Shown here in pieces: positions 26,427-35,793 of a stretch of DNA of 64,000 bases. Position 1 is the stretch's first letter; each line of letters opens with the position of its first letter. The DNA lies in NCBI RefSeq assembly GCF_014904755.1, contig NZ_JACZFQ010000090.1:1-64000 (forward strand). Direction: 5' to 3'. This stretch comes from Neoluteolibacter marinus (GTDB taxonomy: Bacteria; Verrucomicrobiota; Verrucomicrobiia; Verrucomicrobiales; Akkermansiaceae). The notes below the pieces were generated by a model. It was not told the origin of the DNA. It saw nothing but the letters and a program-made list of their open reading frames with translations, and did not search any database. The translations under genes were made by a program, and so were the position numbers.

Positions 26427-29400
26427 GTGTCGAGCCAACCGCCCTCCCCCAAGCTCTCTCCCCGCGAGGTTAAGCTATATCACGTCTTTCTGGCGTCCCC
26501 CGGCGACGTGAATGGAGAACGGCAGATCGTTCGAAATTTCTTTGAGCGCTACAACCGCCAAACAGCACAACTTTGGAACGTACGGTTCGAGGTAATTGAT
26601 TGGGAGAATCACTCGACGATCGGCGTCGGGCGCCCCCAAGAGCTCATCACTCAGCAAACGTTGGAAAAATTCCGTGGCTCGCTCGCACTCGTGATCGGAA
26701 TTATGGGGCAAAGATTCGGATCTTCCACAGGCGTAGCAGAGTCTGGCACGGAGGAGGAATTCAACTGGGCGATGGAGTGCCATGAAGCTTCCGGATTTCC
26801 TGAGATCAAATGGTTCTTCCGAAGGATCGAGGAACTGAAGTTTCCTCCCGACCCGATTCAGGCACAAAAAGCCCTCGAGCAGTGGACCAAAGTTCGTGCT
26901 TTCCGTCAGCGCCTTGAGAAGCCCGGAAACTCCGTTTTTTATGCGGAGTATCCCGAGGCGACGGGTTTCCGGGACGTCTTGGAGAATGACCTGAACCGGT
27001 GGCTGGCCGACTCTTCGCGACCTTGGGTGTGCACAGATTCCTCCCAGGAAAGGGTGTCGAGAAGCACTTTGACTGCGCCGGACAAATACTACAAAAACAT
27101 CGAGTCCGACTTCCACCGCCTCGACATTGCCGGGATCGACAATGACCGCGCCTTCGAGATTCCGCTCAGCGAGATCTACGTTCGGCTCCGCGTCATGTTT
27201 GACGAAGATGCGGTGGACGAATCGACCTACCAGGAAAGTGGGGCCATCGATATTCAGACGGCGCTCCATCGGTATCCCAAGTTGGCAATCGTCGGTGATC
27301 CGGGCAGCGGTAAATCCACCTTCCTCAAATACATTGCGCTGATGCTTTCCCGCTCGCACGTCTCGGGAAACTCAGCGCTGGCGCTTGAAAAGCTCTGTCT
27401 GCCGGAGCCTCTTCCCCTTCCCATTTTTCTGTCGTGTTGGGATCTCGCCGATTTTCTGAAGCGAAAGGAACAGGCGCGGCTTCCTGAGTTGGTGGAATTT
27501 ATTGCGGACAGACTTGCCGCCTACGATTTTCCCGTTTCGTCACACGCTGTTGAGCAACTACTTCGTTCGGGAGGATGTTGCCTTTTATTCGACGGTCTAG
27601 ATGAAGTTCCCACCGACCTCGGCCGCTCGACAGTGAGCCGCCTTTTGGAGGATTGCGTGAGGCACTTCGGGGACAATCGCTACGTCGTAACCTCGCGAGT
27701 CCGCGCCTATACCGGCGACGCGATTCTCAAGGGAGGCTTCACACGTTGCGATATCCAACCATTTGATGCCGACGATCGGCGTGATTTTGTGAGAAACTGG
27801 GTGGCATTGCTCTTCAGCATTCCTCCAGAGGAAGTGGATCGCGAAGGGAGCAAAGCACGTCCCGAGTTTGAGGGCCTTACCGAGGGAGTCGAAACCAACG
27901 ACCGCATCCGGCCGTTGGCTGTCAATCCCCTGCTCCTGACGGTGATCGCCATCGTCCATTGGAATCGGAAGCGCCTGCCGGAGCAACGAGTCGATCTTTA
28001 CGATGAATGCGTCGATGTGCTTCTTGGACAACGAAAGGAGGCGGAACGCATCCAACTTAGCCGAAGCGTGGAGGCAATGGATGTCGGAATCGAGGGGCGG
28101 ACTCAAGAGGACCGGGCGTGGGTAAGGAAACGGTTTGCTGAAATTGCTCTTCACATCCTTTGCCAAGACGCGGATAGCGAAGAAGCCACCAAAGCAGAGC
28201 TCGTGAAACTTCTCGTCCCTCGATTCATTGATCAGGGTGCGGGAAGCCAAGAGCTCGCTTCCACGAGAGCCGAGCAATTCCTTGATAGGCAGGAGCTGAA
28301 AAGCGGTCTCCTCGTAAGTCGACGGGCTCACAGCTATCGTTTTGTCCACCTCACCTTCCAAGAATATCTGGCGGCATGGCACCTCTCGAACATGGATTTC
28401 GCGCAAGTGGCGGAGATCGTCGCAAGCCGCCTACGGCTCGCGAAATGGTTTGAAGCACTGCAGCTTCTCGGCAGTCAATGGGCGAAAGAGTCCGACGAGA
28501 AAGCTGACACTTATGTTAGCTGGCTTCTTGAAAGGCGTGGTTTTACTATTAATGAGCAAGCCCCATTAGTCGCTTTGTGTGCGAATATCGTGAGGGATAT
28601 CAAAGGGGTTGCGGAAATAAGGCCGAAGACTAGGAATCTATTCCAGACAGTACTAAAAGATACTCTTGATGCCTTTGAGCCAGCATCTGGAGTGCCTGCC
28701 AAAACTCAGGTAGAAATACTTGAGGCTCTCGGTCAGCTTGGTTCGGCGGTTAAGTCTCACCTAATTGACGCGACCAAGGCGAGTCTTTTTCAGGTTCGAA
28801 GACGGGCGATTGAGATGCTCCTTCCGCACCTCGCTGACAACGATCTCTTTTCGTTGGAGCATATTCTATGTGACCGAAGTCAAGAGCCAGTATGCAAGTA
28901 TGTCGAAGCGCTGATTGAACGTGATGGACCGCGAGCGTTAGATTTTTTTTCCAAGTCGAAGTGGTCCGGCGGCAAATTCTACGAAGGATCGCTGTTGGCG
29001 TGTGAAAGGAGCAAGGCTGATGTGGTTCGGCCATTTTTGACCCGAATCGCGGTTGATTCGCCATTTGGTTGGATCCGAATTCGGGCTATGGTCATATTGG
29101 CTCGTCGTTGGGAGGATTGCGTAACACGTGAATTCCTCGTCCGACGCTCCAATGAGGATGAAGACGACTTTGTCCGCTCAAGAGCACTCTATGCATTGGC
29201 TGACCGCGACGAATGGGCAGACGGCAACATGCGAGAATTGTTAGTTCAGTGTTCCGTAGATGATGACGGACATTGGACCCGCGCGAGCGCTCTTCACTTT
29301 TTGGGCACAAGAGCCGACTGGGCTGACGATGCCACCCGAGCTTTATTGAGTCGGCGCGTGATCGAGGACCCACATCCAGATCCACGATCGGAAGCTCTCA

Positions 29401-29984
29401 GATTGTTAGCGAGGAGAAAAGAATGGGCTGACCAAGCCACACTCGATTTAGTGCGGTCGCGCGCTACAGAGGATATCAACGAAGGGATTCGAGTCCAAGC
29501 CCTTAAATTGCTCACGGCGCGGAAGGAATGGGCAGACGAAGCTACGCGGGATCTGCTTTGCCATTGCGCGCTTGAAGACAGCGATATCGAAACACGGTGG
29601 GAAACCCTGAAGTTGCTGGCACAGCGGGAGAGTTGGGCTCTTGCTCGGCAAGAAGTCATCACTCATCTCAAGCTCCAAATCCGCGACGGCAAGACCCCGG
29701 AACTGCGTGGTTGGGCGGCTTGTGTTGCGTTTGGAACACACGGAAAACCTTCAATTGAAGGAGCTTCCATCGCTGATGCCAAGCGTCGCTTATTCTCCCG
29801 AGACGCCGACGCGCAGCCACCATATCGCGACCCATTAGAGCCGGTCTCAAAAGTACATCTCAAGAAGGTTGGGCGGCTTGCCCACCCCGAGGCGCTATCG
29901 GACGAAGAGCTGCATCAGGCGGTAAAGGAGGTTAATGCCGAGCTAGGTTGGGACATTCGAGAGGGTTGGAATTGCCCGGAGTAA
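26427..29984 (+). CDS. NLR-like STAND NTPase: DUF4062-like, NACHT, HEAT-like repeats (candidate defence protein)
   Basis: 1185 residues from the GTG at 26427; a TTG at 26391 would add 12. Residues about 15-190 resemble DUF4062: [15 protein letters not shown], then [20 protein letters not shown] and [10 protein letters not shown]. The NACHT core has Walker [14 protein letters not shown] (about residues 290-302), Walker [12 protein letters not shown] (about 384-394), a sensor-like [10 protein letters not shown] and the winged-helix motif [15 protein letters not shown] (about 640). A linker follows, then five to six 35-residue HEAT-like repeats (about residues 884-1090) with the core [19 protein letters not shown]. 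Related bacterial NACHT proteins protect against phage, so that role is inferred. The gene is visibly lower in G+C than its neighbours and stands alone between two trpG copies. Confidence 0.88.
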   Translation: MSSQPPSPKLSPREVKLYHVFLASPGDVNGERQIVRNFFERYNRQTAQLWNVRFEVIDWENHSTIGVGRPQELITQQTLEKFRGSLALVIGIMGQRFGSSTGVAESGTEEEFNWAMECHEASGFPEIKWFFRRIEELKFPPDPIQAQKALEQWTKVRAFRQRLEKPGNSVFYAEYPEATGFRDVLENDLNRWLADSSRPWVCTDSSQERVSRSTLTAPDKYYKNIESDFHRLDIAGIDNDRAFEIPLSEIYVRLRVMFDEDAVDESTYQESGAIDIQTALHRYPKLAIVGDPGSGKSTFLKYIALMLSRSHVSGNSALALEKLCLPEPLPLPIFLSCWDLADFLKRKEQARLPELVEFIADRLAAYDFPVSSHAVEQLLRSGGCCLLFDGLDEVPTDLGRSTVSRLLEDCVRHFGDNRYVVTSRVRAYTGDAILKGGFTRCDIQPFDADDRRDFVRNWVALLFSIPPEEVDREGSKARPEFEGLTEGVETNDRIRPLAVNPLLLTVIAIVHWNRKRLPEQRVDLYDECVDVLLGQRKEAERIQLSRSVEAMDVGIEGRTQEDRAWVRKRFAEIALHILCQDADSEEATKAELVKLLVPRFIDQGAGSQELASTRAEQFLDRQELKSGLLVSRRAHSYRFVHLTFQEYLAAWHLSNMDFAQVAEIVASRLRLAKWFEALQLLGSQWAKESDEKADTYVSWLLERRGFTINEQAPLVALCANIVRDIKGVAEIRPKTRNLFQTVLKDTLDAFEPASGVPAKTQVEILEALGQLGSAVKSHLIDATKASLFQVRRRAIEMLLPHLADNDLFSLEHILCDRSQEPVCKYVEALIERDGPRALDFFSKSKWSGGKFYEGSLLACERSKADVVRPFLTRIAVDSPFGWIRIRAMVILARRWEDCVTREFLVRRSNEDEDDFVRSRALYALADRDEWADGNMRELLVQCSVDDDGHWTRASALHFLGTRADWADDATRALLSRRVIEDPHPDPRSEALRLLARRKEWADQATLDLVRSRATEDINEGIRVQALKLLTARKEWADEATRDLLCHCALEDSDIETRWETLKLLAQRESWALARQEVITHLKLQIRDGKTPELRGWAACVAFGTHGKPSIEGASIADAKRRLFSRDADAQPPYRDPLEPVSKVHLKKVGRLAHPEALSDEELHQAVKEVNAELGWDIREGWNCPE
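29076..29700 (+). repeat. Tandem 105-bp repeat units encoding HEAT-like repeats
   Basis: Within the NACHT gene, units begin at about 29076, 29175, 29280, 29385, 29490 and 29595. Four of them are exactly 105 nt (35 codons). Each has Arg at position 1, a hydrophobic helix (AL.LL), then [RK]x[ED]WAD and a second helix ending in [ED]D. The units are diverged in DNA sequence. Confidence 0.85.
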
Positions 29985-29998
29985 GCCTATTCTCCCAG

Positions 29999-30562
29999 CT
30001 AAAATTCCAAGAAGTTCTCGAGGATCTTCTTCCCGTCCTGCGTGAGGATGGACTCGGGATGGAACTGCACGCCATGCACCGGGTGTTCCTTGTGCCGGAG
30101 ACCCATGATCACGCCGTCGGCGGTCCAGGCGGTGATCTCGAGACAATCCGGCAAGGTCTCGCGTTTCACCACCAGCGAGTGGTAGCGGGTCGCCTCGAAG
30201 GGGCTCGGCAGGCCGGCAAAGACGCTCTTGCCCTCGTGGAGGATCGGCGAGGTTTTGCCGTGCATCAACTGGTCGGCACGAACGACGTCGCCGCCGTAAA
30301 CCTGGCCGATCGACTGGTGGCCGAGGCAGACGCCGAGGATGGGCGTGGTCGGGCCGAGCTCGCGGATCAGGTCGCAGGAAATGCCGGCTTCGTTCGGCGT
30401 GCAGGGACCGGGGGAAATGCAGATCCGCTCCGGTTTGAGGGCCTTCACGTCTTCCACCGTCAACGCGTCGTTGCGGACGATCTTCATCTCCGACCCGAGT
30501 TCGCCGAAGTACTGGACGAGGTTGTAGGTGAAGGAGTCGTAGTTATCGATGATGAGCAACAT
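29999..30562 (-). CDS. trpG: Anthranilate/aminodeoxychorismate synthase, glutamine amidotransferase component
   Basis: 187 residues, full length. The N-terminus [18 protein letters not shown] is typical of TrpG/PabA. The triad is complete: Cys in [11 protein letters not shown] (about residue 76) and His/Glu in [10 protein letters not shown]. It supplies ammonia from glutamine to TrpE for anthranilate synthesis, and the PabA-like wording means it may also serve folate synthesis. It starts 5 nt after the trpE stop, so both are translated from one message. Its last 146 codons are duplicated at 25910-26353. Its stop lies only 14 nt from the stop of the convergent NACHT gene, so the 3' end of this copy either came with the island or was preserved by it. 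Confidence 0.96.
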   Translation of the reverse strand: MLLIIDNYDSFTYNLVQYFGELGSEMKIVRNDALTVEDVKALKPERICISPGPCTPNEAGISCDLIRELGPTTPILGVCLGHQSIGQVYGGDVVRADQLMHGKTSPILHEGKSVFAGLPSPFEATRYHSLVVKRETLPDCLEITAWTADGVIMGLRHKEHPVHGVQFHPESILTQDGKKILENFLEF

Positions 30563-30567
30563 GGTCG

Positions 30568-32067
30568 TCAGTCCTCCAGGGTTTTGGCGAGGGCGATGGC
30601 GCGCAGCAGCGCCTTCGCCTTGTTGACGGTCTCGTTGTATTCGTAGGTCGGATCGGAATCCGCGACCACGCCGGCGCCGGCCTGGACGTAGGCCTTGCCG
30701 TCCTTCAGCAGGCAGGTCCGCAGGGTGATGCAGGAGTCGTGGGCACCGTCGAAGCCGAAGTAGCCGACCGCGCCGGCGTAGGTGCAGCGCTTGCTCTTCT
30801 CGAGCTCGTTGATGATCTGCATGGCGCGGATCTTCGGCGCGCCGCTGACCGTGCCGGCCGGGAAGGTCGCGCGCAGCACGTCGTAACTACTATGACTGCC
30901 GTCGAGCTCGCCGGTGACGTTCGAGACGATGTGCATCACGTGGCTGTAGCGCTCGACGATCATGAAGTCGTCGACCTTGACGCTGCCGTGCTTCGCGATC
31001 CGGCCGACGTCGTTGCGGGCCAGGTCGATCAGCATCAGGTGCTCGGCGCGCTCCTTCGGGTCGTCGAGCAGCTCGCGGGCGAGGGCTTCGTCCTCCTCCG
31101 GCGTCTTGCCCCTCCAGCGGGTGCCGGCGATGGGCCGGATGTCGATGCGGCCGTCGATGGCGCGCACGTGGACCTCCGGTGACGAGCCGACGAGGGAGAA
31201 GTCGCCGAACTCGAGAATGAACATGTACGGCGACGGGTTGACGTGGCGCAGCGCGCGGTAGAGGTCGACCGGCGAGCGGTTGAAATCGGTGGCGAAACGC
31301 TGGCTGGGCACGAACTGGAAGACGTCGCCGGCGACGATGTATTCCTTGCCGCGGCGCACCATGTCCTCGTACTCGGCCTGGGTGGTGTTGCTTTCGGCCG
31401 GCTCCGGCTCGACCGGCGCGAGGCCGTTGAGGGCGGGAACGTGGAGCGGGCGGTTGAGCATCTCCACCAGCGCGGCGACCTTGGCGCGGGCGGCGGCGTA
31501 GGCTTCCTCGAGGCTCGCGTGGTCGCCGGTGAAGGCATTGGCGATGACCTGCAGGCGGCGCAGGCGCTGGTCGAAGATGATCAGCGTGTCGGCCAGCAGG
31601 AAGACCGCGTCCGGCACCCCGAGCTCGTCCTTCGGCGGGGCCGGGACGGTCGGTTCGAACTGGCGCACGGCATCGTAGGCGAGGTAGCCGACCAGACCGC
31701 CGCAGAAGGGCGGCAGGTTGCCGTGGAGGACCGGCTGGTAGCCGCCCATGTGGCGTTGCAAGGCGGCGAGGACGTCGTCGTCGACGGTGCTTGTCTCGAC
31801 CGAGGATCCCTCGCGGACCGTGATTTCCTTGCCGCGGGCCTCGATCACCCGCCGCGGGCCGCTGCCGATGATCGACCATCGTCCGCTCTTGTCGGTGCTT
31901 TCAGCGCTTTCGAGCAGGAAGGAATGACGCGCGTCGCGCACCTTGAGGTACGCCGACAGCGGCGTCTCGAAGTCCGCGGCGAGCTGGGTGTAGACAGGGA
32001 CGACATTGCCCTGTTCCGCCAGCTTGCAGAAGGCTTCGAACGACGGTTCGACCGGGATGGGATTCAC
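30568..32067 (-). CDS. trpE: Anthranilate synthase component I
   Basis: 499 residues, normal length. It converts chorismate and ammonia to anthranilate, the first step of tryptophan synthesis. The N-terminal feedback domain contains [18 protein letters not shown], including the LLES motif that binds tryptophan. The catalytic chorismate-binding domain holds [12 protein letters not shown], the conserved [49 protein letters not shown] and IQAGAG-like [13 protein letters not shown]. It is transcribed ahead of trpG in a two-gene operon. No attenuator or leader peptide was seen in the 96 nt between it and the MOSC gene. Confidence 0.97.
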   Translation of the reverse strand: MNPIPVEPSFEAFCKLAEQGNVVPVYTQLAADFETPLSAYLKVRDARHSFLLESAESTDKSGRWSIIGSGPRRVIEARGKEITVREGSSVETSTVDDDVLAALQRHMGGYQPVLHGNLPPFCGGLVGYLAYDAVRQFEPTVPAPPKDELGVPDAVFLLADTLIIFDQRLRRLQVIANAFTGDHASLEEAYAAARAKVAALVEMLNRPLHVPALNGLAPVEPEPAESNTTQAEYEDMVRRGKEYIVAGDVFQFVPSQRFATDFNRSPVDLYRALRHVNPSPYMFILEFGDFSLVGSSPEVHVRAIDGRIDIRPIAGTRWRGKTPEEDEALARELLDDPKERAEHLMLIDLARNDVGRIAKHGSVKVDDFMIVERYSHVMHIVSNVTGELDGSHSSYDVLRATFPAGTVSGAPKIRAMQIINELEKSKRCTYAGAVGYFGFDGAHDSCITLRTCLLKDGKAYVQAGAGVVADSDPTYEYNETVNKAKALLRAIALAKTLED

Positions 32068-32163
32068 AACGGGCGGGAGTGTGGACGCCAGCGGCCGGTG
32101 CGCAAGCCCTCAGCGGGGCTGTGGGAGAGGACCCGTCCTCCTGCGGGTGGGGATGCCCCGGGG

Positions 32164-32985
32164 TCAGGCGATGCGGACGGGGTCCCCGACCGCGATCTGG
32201 CCGGACTTGCTTTCCTGGATCAGATTGACCCCGAACAGGACGGAGGAGGGCGAATCCGGATCGCGCCGGAACTTCGCCAAAGTCGCCAGCGGTTCCTTCC
32301 CACGCTGACCGGTGAGGGGGTCGGCGGTGGTGACGACGCAGCGGTCGCAGGGCCCCGCAGACCGGAAGCGGACCCCGGCGATCTCCAGGGTGGACCAGTG
32401 GTCCTCGGCGAAGGGCTCGGTTCCCTCGAGGACCAGGTTGGGCCGGAAACGGTCCATCATCACCGGATCGCCGCCATTCCCGCGGATCCGGCGGTTCAGC
32501 TCGTCGAGCGACGCCATGGTGGTGACCAGCAAGGGGGCACCGTCCGCGAATGCCAGCAGGTCGCCGGGTCGGGCGTGGTCGCGGGTCACGGGACGCCGGA
32601 AGTCCGGCCCGATCCGCACCAGCCGGCAGGGGACGCCGAGCACGCCGCCAAGCCATGCCGCCGAGTCATCCCCGCAATCTTCAGCAAGCATCCCGGAATC
32701 GCGCCAGACGGTGACCGGTCGCAAATCCGCCCGGGTGTCGGGAGCCAGCGGCACCGTGATGGATCCGGCGTCCTGTTCGGAAAGATGGAGGAATTCTTCG
32801 CAGAGGGCCGTGGCCACCCGAGCCATCCGCGGGACTGTCCGCTGGGTCAGGAATTTCCCGGCGTCGTCGATCACCAGGAAGCGCCGGTCGCCCTCGAGGC
32901 CCAGGTCGTCCACGTTGGCGCGATCGACCGGGAAGCCGCGCAGCGATTTCACCGGGTGGAGGAACAGTCCGGAGACGCGGATCAT
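32164..32985 (-). CDS. MOSC-domain protein (YcbX-like)
   Basis: 273 residues from the ATG at 32985; the ATG at 33021 adds 12 residues not seen in the family. An N-terminal beta-barrel domain (SGLFLHPVKSLRGFPVD, then GLEGDRRFLVID and FLTQR) is followed by a MOSC domain with PLLVTTMASLDELNRR, DRFRPNLVLEG and the Cys-containing GPCDRCVVTTADPLTG. MOSC proteins bind the molybdenum cofactor; YcbX-type members reduce N-hydroxylated base analogues, but this one lacks the C-terminal ferredoxin domain. The conserved Cys that would ligate molybdenum is present. It lies 39 nt downstream of the next gene on the same strand. Confidence 0.9.
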   Translation of the reverse strand: MIRVSGLFLHPVKSLRGFPVDRANVDDLGLEGDRRFLVIDDAGKFLTQRTVPRMARVATALCEEFLHLSEQDAGSITVPLAPDTRADLRPVTVWRDSGMLAEDCGDDSAAWLGGVLGVPCRLVRIGPDFRRPVTRDHARPGDLLAFADGAPLLVTTMASLDELNRRIRGNGGDPVMMDRFRPNLVLEGTEPFAEDHWSTLEIAGVRFRSAGPCDRCVVTTADPLTGQRGKEPLATLAKFRRDPDSPSSVLFGVNLIQESKSGQIAVGDPVRIA

Positions 32986-33024
32986 GGTTCGGGAGCATGC
33001 CGGGGTGGCGGGATCCGGCAACCG

Positions 33025-34353
33025 TCATTCGGCGCGACCGGCCCAGCGGACCATGTCGGCGAAGCGGGTCGACGGGCTCGGCGGGCGCTCGCAGTGGGTG
33101 CTGGTGAGGACGACCCGGCCCTTGCCGAAGGTCCCTGCAATCACCGCCGGGGTCTCTTTCAGGGGGTAGGTTCCCTTCTTCGGGTGCTTCTCATCGCGCG
33201 TGAAGGTCGCCCACACCTGGACCCGCCCGGCGCCGGCGTCGGCAACCCGGAAAGTCGGCCCCCCGTGGAGGTCCGCCCTCTCGAGCCGCCCGGCCGCCAG
33301 CGGTCCGTCGTTCCACGAAAGCGGCGTCTCACAGGTCAGATCGGTGGCGCCGACTTCCACCGGCAACAAGTGCAGGTAGGGCGGCTCGCGACGGCTGCTG
33401 CTGCCCAGGTAGGCGCCCGCGCAGATGCCGAGGTAGCCGCCACCGTGCTCCACGAAGCGGATCACTTCCGCCCGTCCGGCCTTCCCCAGCGACGCCGATT
33501 CCAGGTTGGCCTTGCCGCCGCCCATCACCAGGACGTCGGCCCGTTGCAAGGCTCCGCCCAGGATCTCGGGCACGCCCACCAGTTCGACGATCAGGTCCGC
33601 GTTCCGCGCCAGCCGTTCGCGCAACCACGCCGGACCACGTCCGGTGCCGTTGCGGGCGCCGGTGTCATCGTAGACGGCGACGCGGAGTTTCTCCCCGCGG
33701 GGGGCGGGAAACAGCACGGAAGTCCGGGCCGCCTCGTCGCCCGTCATCTGCAAATTCGCGAGCAAGGCGAGGGCGGCGTTGCGGAATTCCCGCTCCTGCA
33801 CGGCCGGGCGCAGGCCGGCTTCCATGTGCGGGCGGGCGTTCGTGGTGACGACGATCTCGCTTCCTTCCGGTCGGGCCGGCAGCATCTGCCATGCTTTTCC
33901 CGGGATGGAGGACTCCAGTTCCCGGAGTGCTGTCAGGACCGCCCGGGCCTCCTCGCCGTCCCCTTGCACGGTGTCTCCCCGGAACAGCGGATCGAAGGCG
34001 TGGGACTCGATGTCTTCCTCAAAGGTCAAGATGCGGGAGCCGGGAAAGCGTTGCGTCACCGCGGCGAATCCGGCGCTGATTTCCCACCCCTCCACGCCGC
34101 GGGGCGTGTCGCGGCCGGTCGCGGGACGGGATCGGGCGAGGATCACGAGCCCTCGCTGGGGTGGGCACTGCTGGAGTTGACGGAGGGCGTTTCCGCCGGC
34201 CCCCGCCCCGGTGGCGTGGATCACCACCGTGGGACCCGCCTGCTTGGAATCCAGGACCCGATAGTCGGTTTCGCCCCGGGCGACGTATGCGGCGGCGAAG
34301 ACGAGAATCCCGATGGCGGGACCAAGGCGGCAAGGGAATGCGGAGGACGGCAT
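33025..34353 (-). CDS. Exported protein with biotin-protein-ligase N-terminal-like (BPL_N) domain
   Basis: 442 residues with a signal-like N-terminus (LGPAIGILVFAAAYVARG). Two parts are visible. The first (about residues 30-200) begins TVVIHATGAGAGGNALRQL and includes DIESHAFDPLF, reminiscent of M14-like/succinylglutamate desuccinylase-type proteins with possible metal ligands; this is weak. The second (about residues 215-440) is a class I glutamine-amidotransferase-like fold of the BPL_N type: LRVAVYDDTGARNGTG, VLVMGGGKANLES, and the nucleophile-elbow motif GGGYLGICAGAYLGSS with its Cys. BPL_N domains also occur in eukaryotic biotin ligases, where their job is unclear. The function here is unknown. 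The downstream neighbour is the MOSC gene. Confidence 0.7.
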   Translation of the reverse strand: MPSSAFPCRLGPAIGILVFAAAYVARGETDYRVLDSKQAGPTVVIHATGAGAGGNALRQLQQCPPQRGLVILARSRPATGRDTPRGVEGWEISAGFAAVTQRFPGSRILTFEEDIESHAFDPLFRGDTVQGDGEEARAVLTALRELESSIPGKAWQMLPARPEGSEIVVTTNARPHMEAGLRPAVQEREFRNAALALLANLQMTGDEAARTSVLFPAPRGEKLRVAVYDDTGARNGTGRGPAWLRERLARNADLIVELVGVPEILGGALQRADVLVMGGGKANLESASLGKAGRAEVIRFVEHGGGYLGICAGAYLGSSSRREPPYLHLLPVEVGATDLTCETPLSWNDGPLAAGRLERADLHGGPTFRVADAGAGRVQVWATFTRDEKHPKKGTYPLKETPAVIAGTFGKGRVVLTSTHCERPPSPSTRFADMVRWAGRAE

Positions 34354-34485
34354 GATTCGATGAAGGTAGGGGTGGACACCGGGGGCGATCCATCACCGGG
34401 GCAATGCAGGTCGTGTCACGAACCTGACCGAAAACCACCCCGCGGACCCGCGTGGATTCATCCCGGGCACCTCCGCGGTGTCGGG

Positions 34486-35742
34486 TCATTCCACCACCGC
34501 CTGGATCACGAAGAAGCAACGCGGATTGACTCCCGGGTCGATCGGGACCCGGAAGCGGCTGGCTCCCGGGACCGGCACGTTGAGGTAGCGGGGAACCACG
34601 AGCTGGGTCCAATCGTCGGGGAAATTACCCTGGAGGTCCTTCGAGCTCCAGATCACGTAGCCGTCCACGGCGACTCCGGTCTTCTCGGTGAAATCGATGA
34701 CGTATTCGGGTCCGTCGATCTCCAGACCGAGGATCTCGATTTCCGGCGGGGAGGCCTCGAAGGTGGACTCGCTGCGGATGCTGAGCAGGACGCTGAGTTC
34801 ATGGCTGGCCCCGTCCGCGAGATCAGGGAAATCGAAGGCCATGGCCCCGCTGACCCAGCGGCCCTGCGGGGGATCGAAGAAATCAGTGCCGTCGAGGGCG
34901 TCGGCTTCGACCGACAGGTGGACGCCCGCGCTCGGCTTGCCGACGACGTGATCGTCCACGCCGAGGATACCGTAGTAGCCGCACTCGAAGGCCGCGGGAG
35001 GATCCATCGCATGCATGCAGATGATGTCGTGGTGGGAGAACACCTCGCCGGTCAGATTGTGAAAGCTGCGCGAGTTCCCCTTCTGGGTGTTGTCATAGCG
35101 ATAGGCGGCCATGGCGCCGGTGTAGGGCCGGTCGTCGTAGAGCGAGACGCCGCACTTCAAGCCGCGAAGGAATTGGAAGAAGCGCACGTCGGTCAGCGGG
35201 CCACCGGAGACGTTTTCCACGACATAGGTCTGCCTCAGCAGGTATCGGCCGCTGGTGGTGCTGCCGCCGGGAGGCCCGTTGCCGGCGGGGACATCGCCCT
35301 GGTCGATGCCGGTGACGGAGTCGACCATCTCGTAGTGGATGGTCACCTCGACGTCACCGTTGCTGATCCTCGACACCAGACGGATGAACTGGCCGTTGGT
35401 CGGCGGGTTATCGACCCCGATCTCGTCGAGGACGATGAAGTTCGAGTTGGTGGTCCAGCAAGGGTATCCCCACACTTCCCGGAACCAGACCGGTCCCGCG
35501 GGATTCCCGCCGCCGGTGTAGCTCAACGCGGCCGCCCACTCGCCGGAAAGGTATTCCCGTCCCTCGAAGCCCGGCCGTTGGTCGATCGCGACGTCGGAAT
35601 AGCCTTCCGGCGTCATGACGATCGTCCACTCCGGGTTCACGATGCCCACGCCGGGCACCGAGGGGAGGGCGTCCGATGGGACGGGCAGCAGCTGGAGGGG
35701 AAGCCACATCCACCGCGCCGCCGAATGGATCCAGCGACACAT
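34486..35742 (-). CDS. Secreted protein of unknown function
   Basis: 418 residues. The N-terminal region (MWLPLQLLPVPSDALPSVPG) is hydrophobic and Pro-rich, a weak export signal. The body is beta-rich with many Asp, Gly and aromatic residues (EWAAALSYTGGGNPAGP, CWTTNSNFIVLDEIG, SNGDVEVTIHYEMVDS) and ends in YVIWSSKDLQGNFPDDW ... CFFVIQAVVE, a version of the C-terminal module shared by other secreted proteins here. No family is recognised. The gene is one of a run of minus-strand secreted-protein genes, 51 nt upstream of which ends the sugar dehydrogenase gene. Confidence 0.65.
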   Translation of the reverse strand: MCRWIHSAARWMWLPLQLLPVPSDALPSVPGVGIVNPEWTIVMTPEGYSDVAIDQRPGFEGREYLSGEWAAALSYTGGGNPAGPVWFREVWGYPCWTTNSNFIVLDEIGVDNPPTNGQFIRLVSRISNGDVEVTIHYEMVDSVTGIDQGDVPAGNGPPGGSTTSGRYLLRQTYVVENVSGGPLTDVRFFQFLRGLKCGVSLYDDRPYTGAMAAYRYDNTQKGNSRSFHNLTGEVFSHHDIICMHAMDPPAAFECGYYGILGVDDHVVGKPSAGVHLSVEADALDGTDFFDPPQGRWVSGAMAFDFPDLADGASHELSVLLSIRSESTFEASPPEIEILGLEIDGPEYVIDFTEKTGVAVDGYVIWSSKDLQGNFPDDWTQLVVPRYLNVPVPGASRFRVPIDPGVNPRCFFVIQAVVE

Positions 35743-35793
35743 GGGAGGTGACCCAACGCTTGGATCCGCCTCCCCGCAACTGGAATTGTCGCG

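Noticed and set aside
31243-35751. Very long plus-strand open frame (1502 codons) antisense to trpE and its neighbours
   Set aside because: It lies opposite recognised minus-strand genes (trpE, MOSC, BPL_N), has no domain, and its residue mix (Asp/Arg/Gly/Val/His-rich) is the usual shadow of G+C-rich genes.
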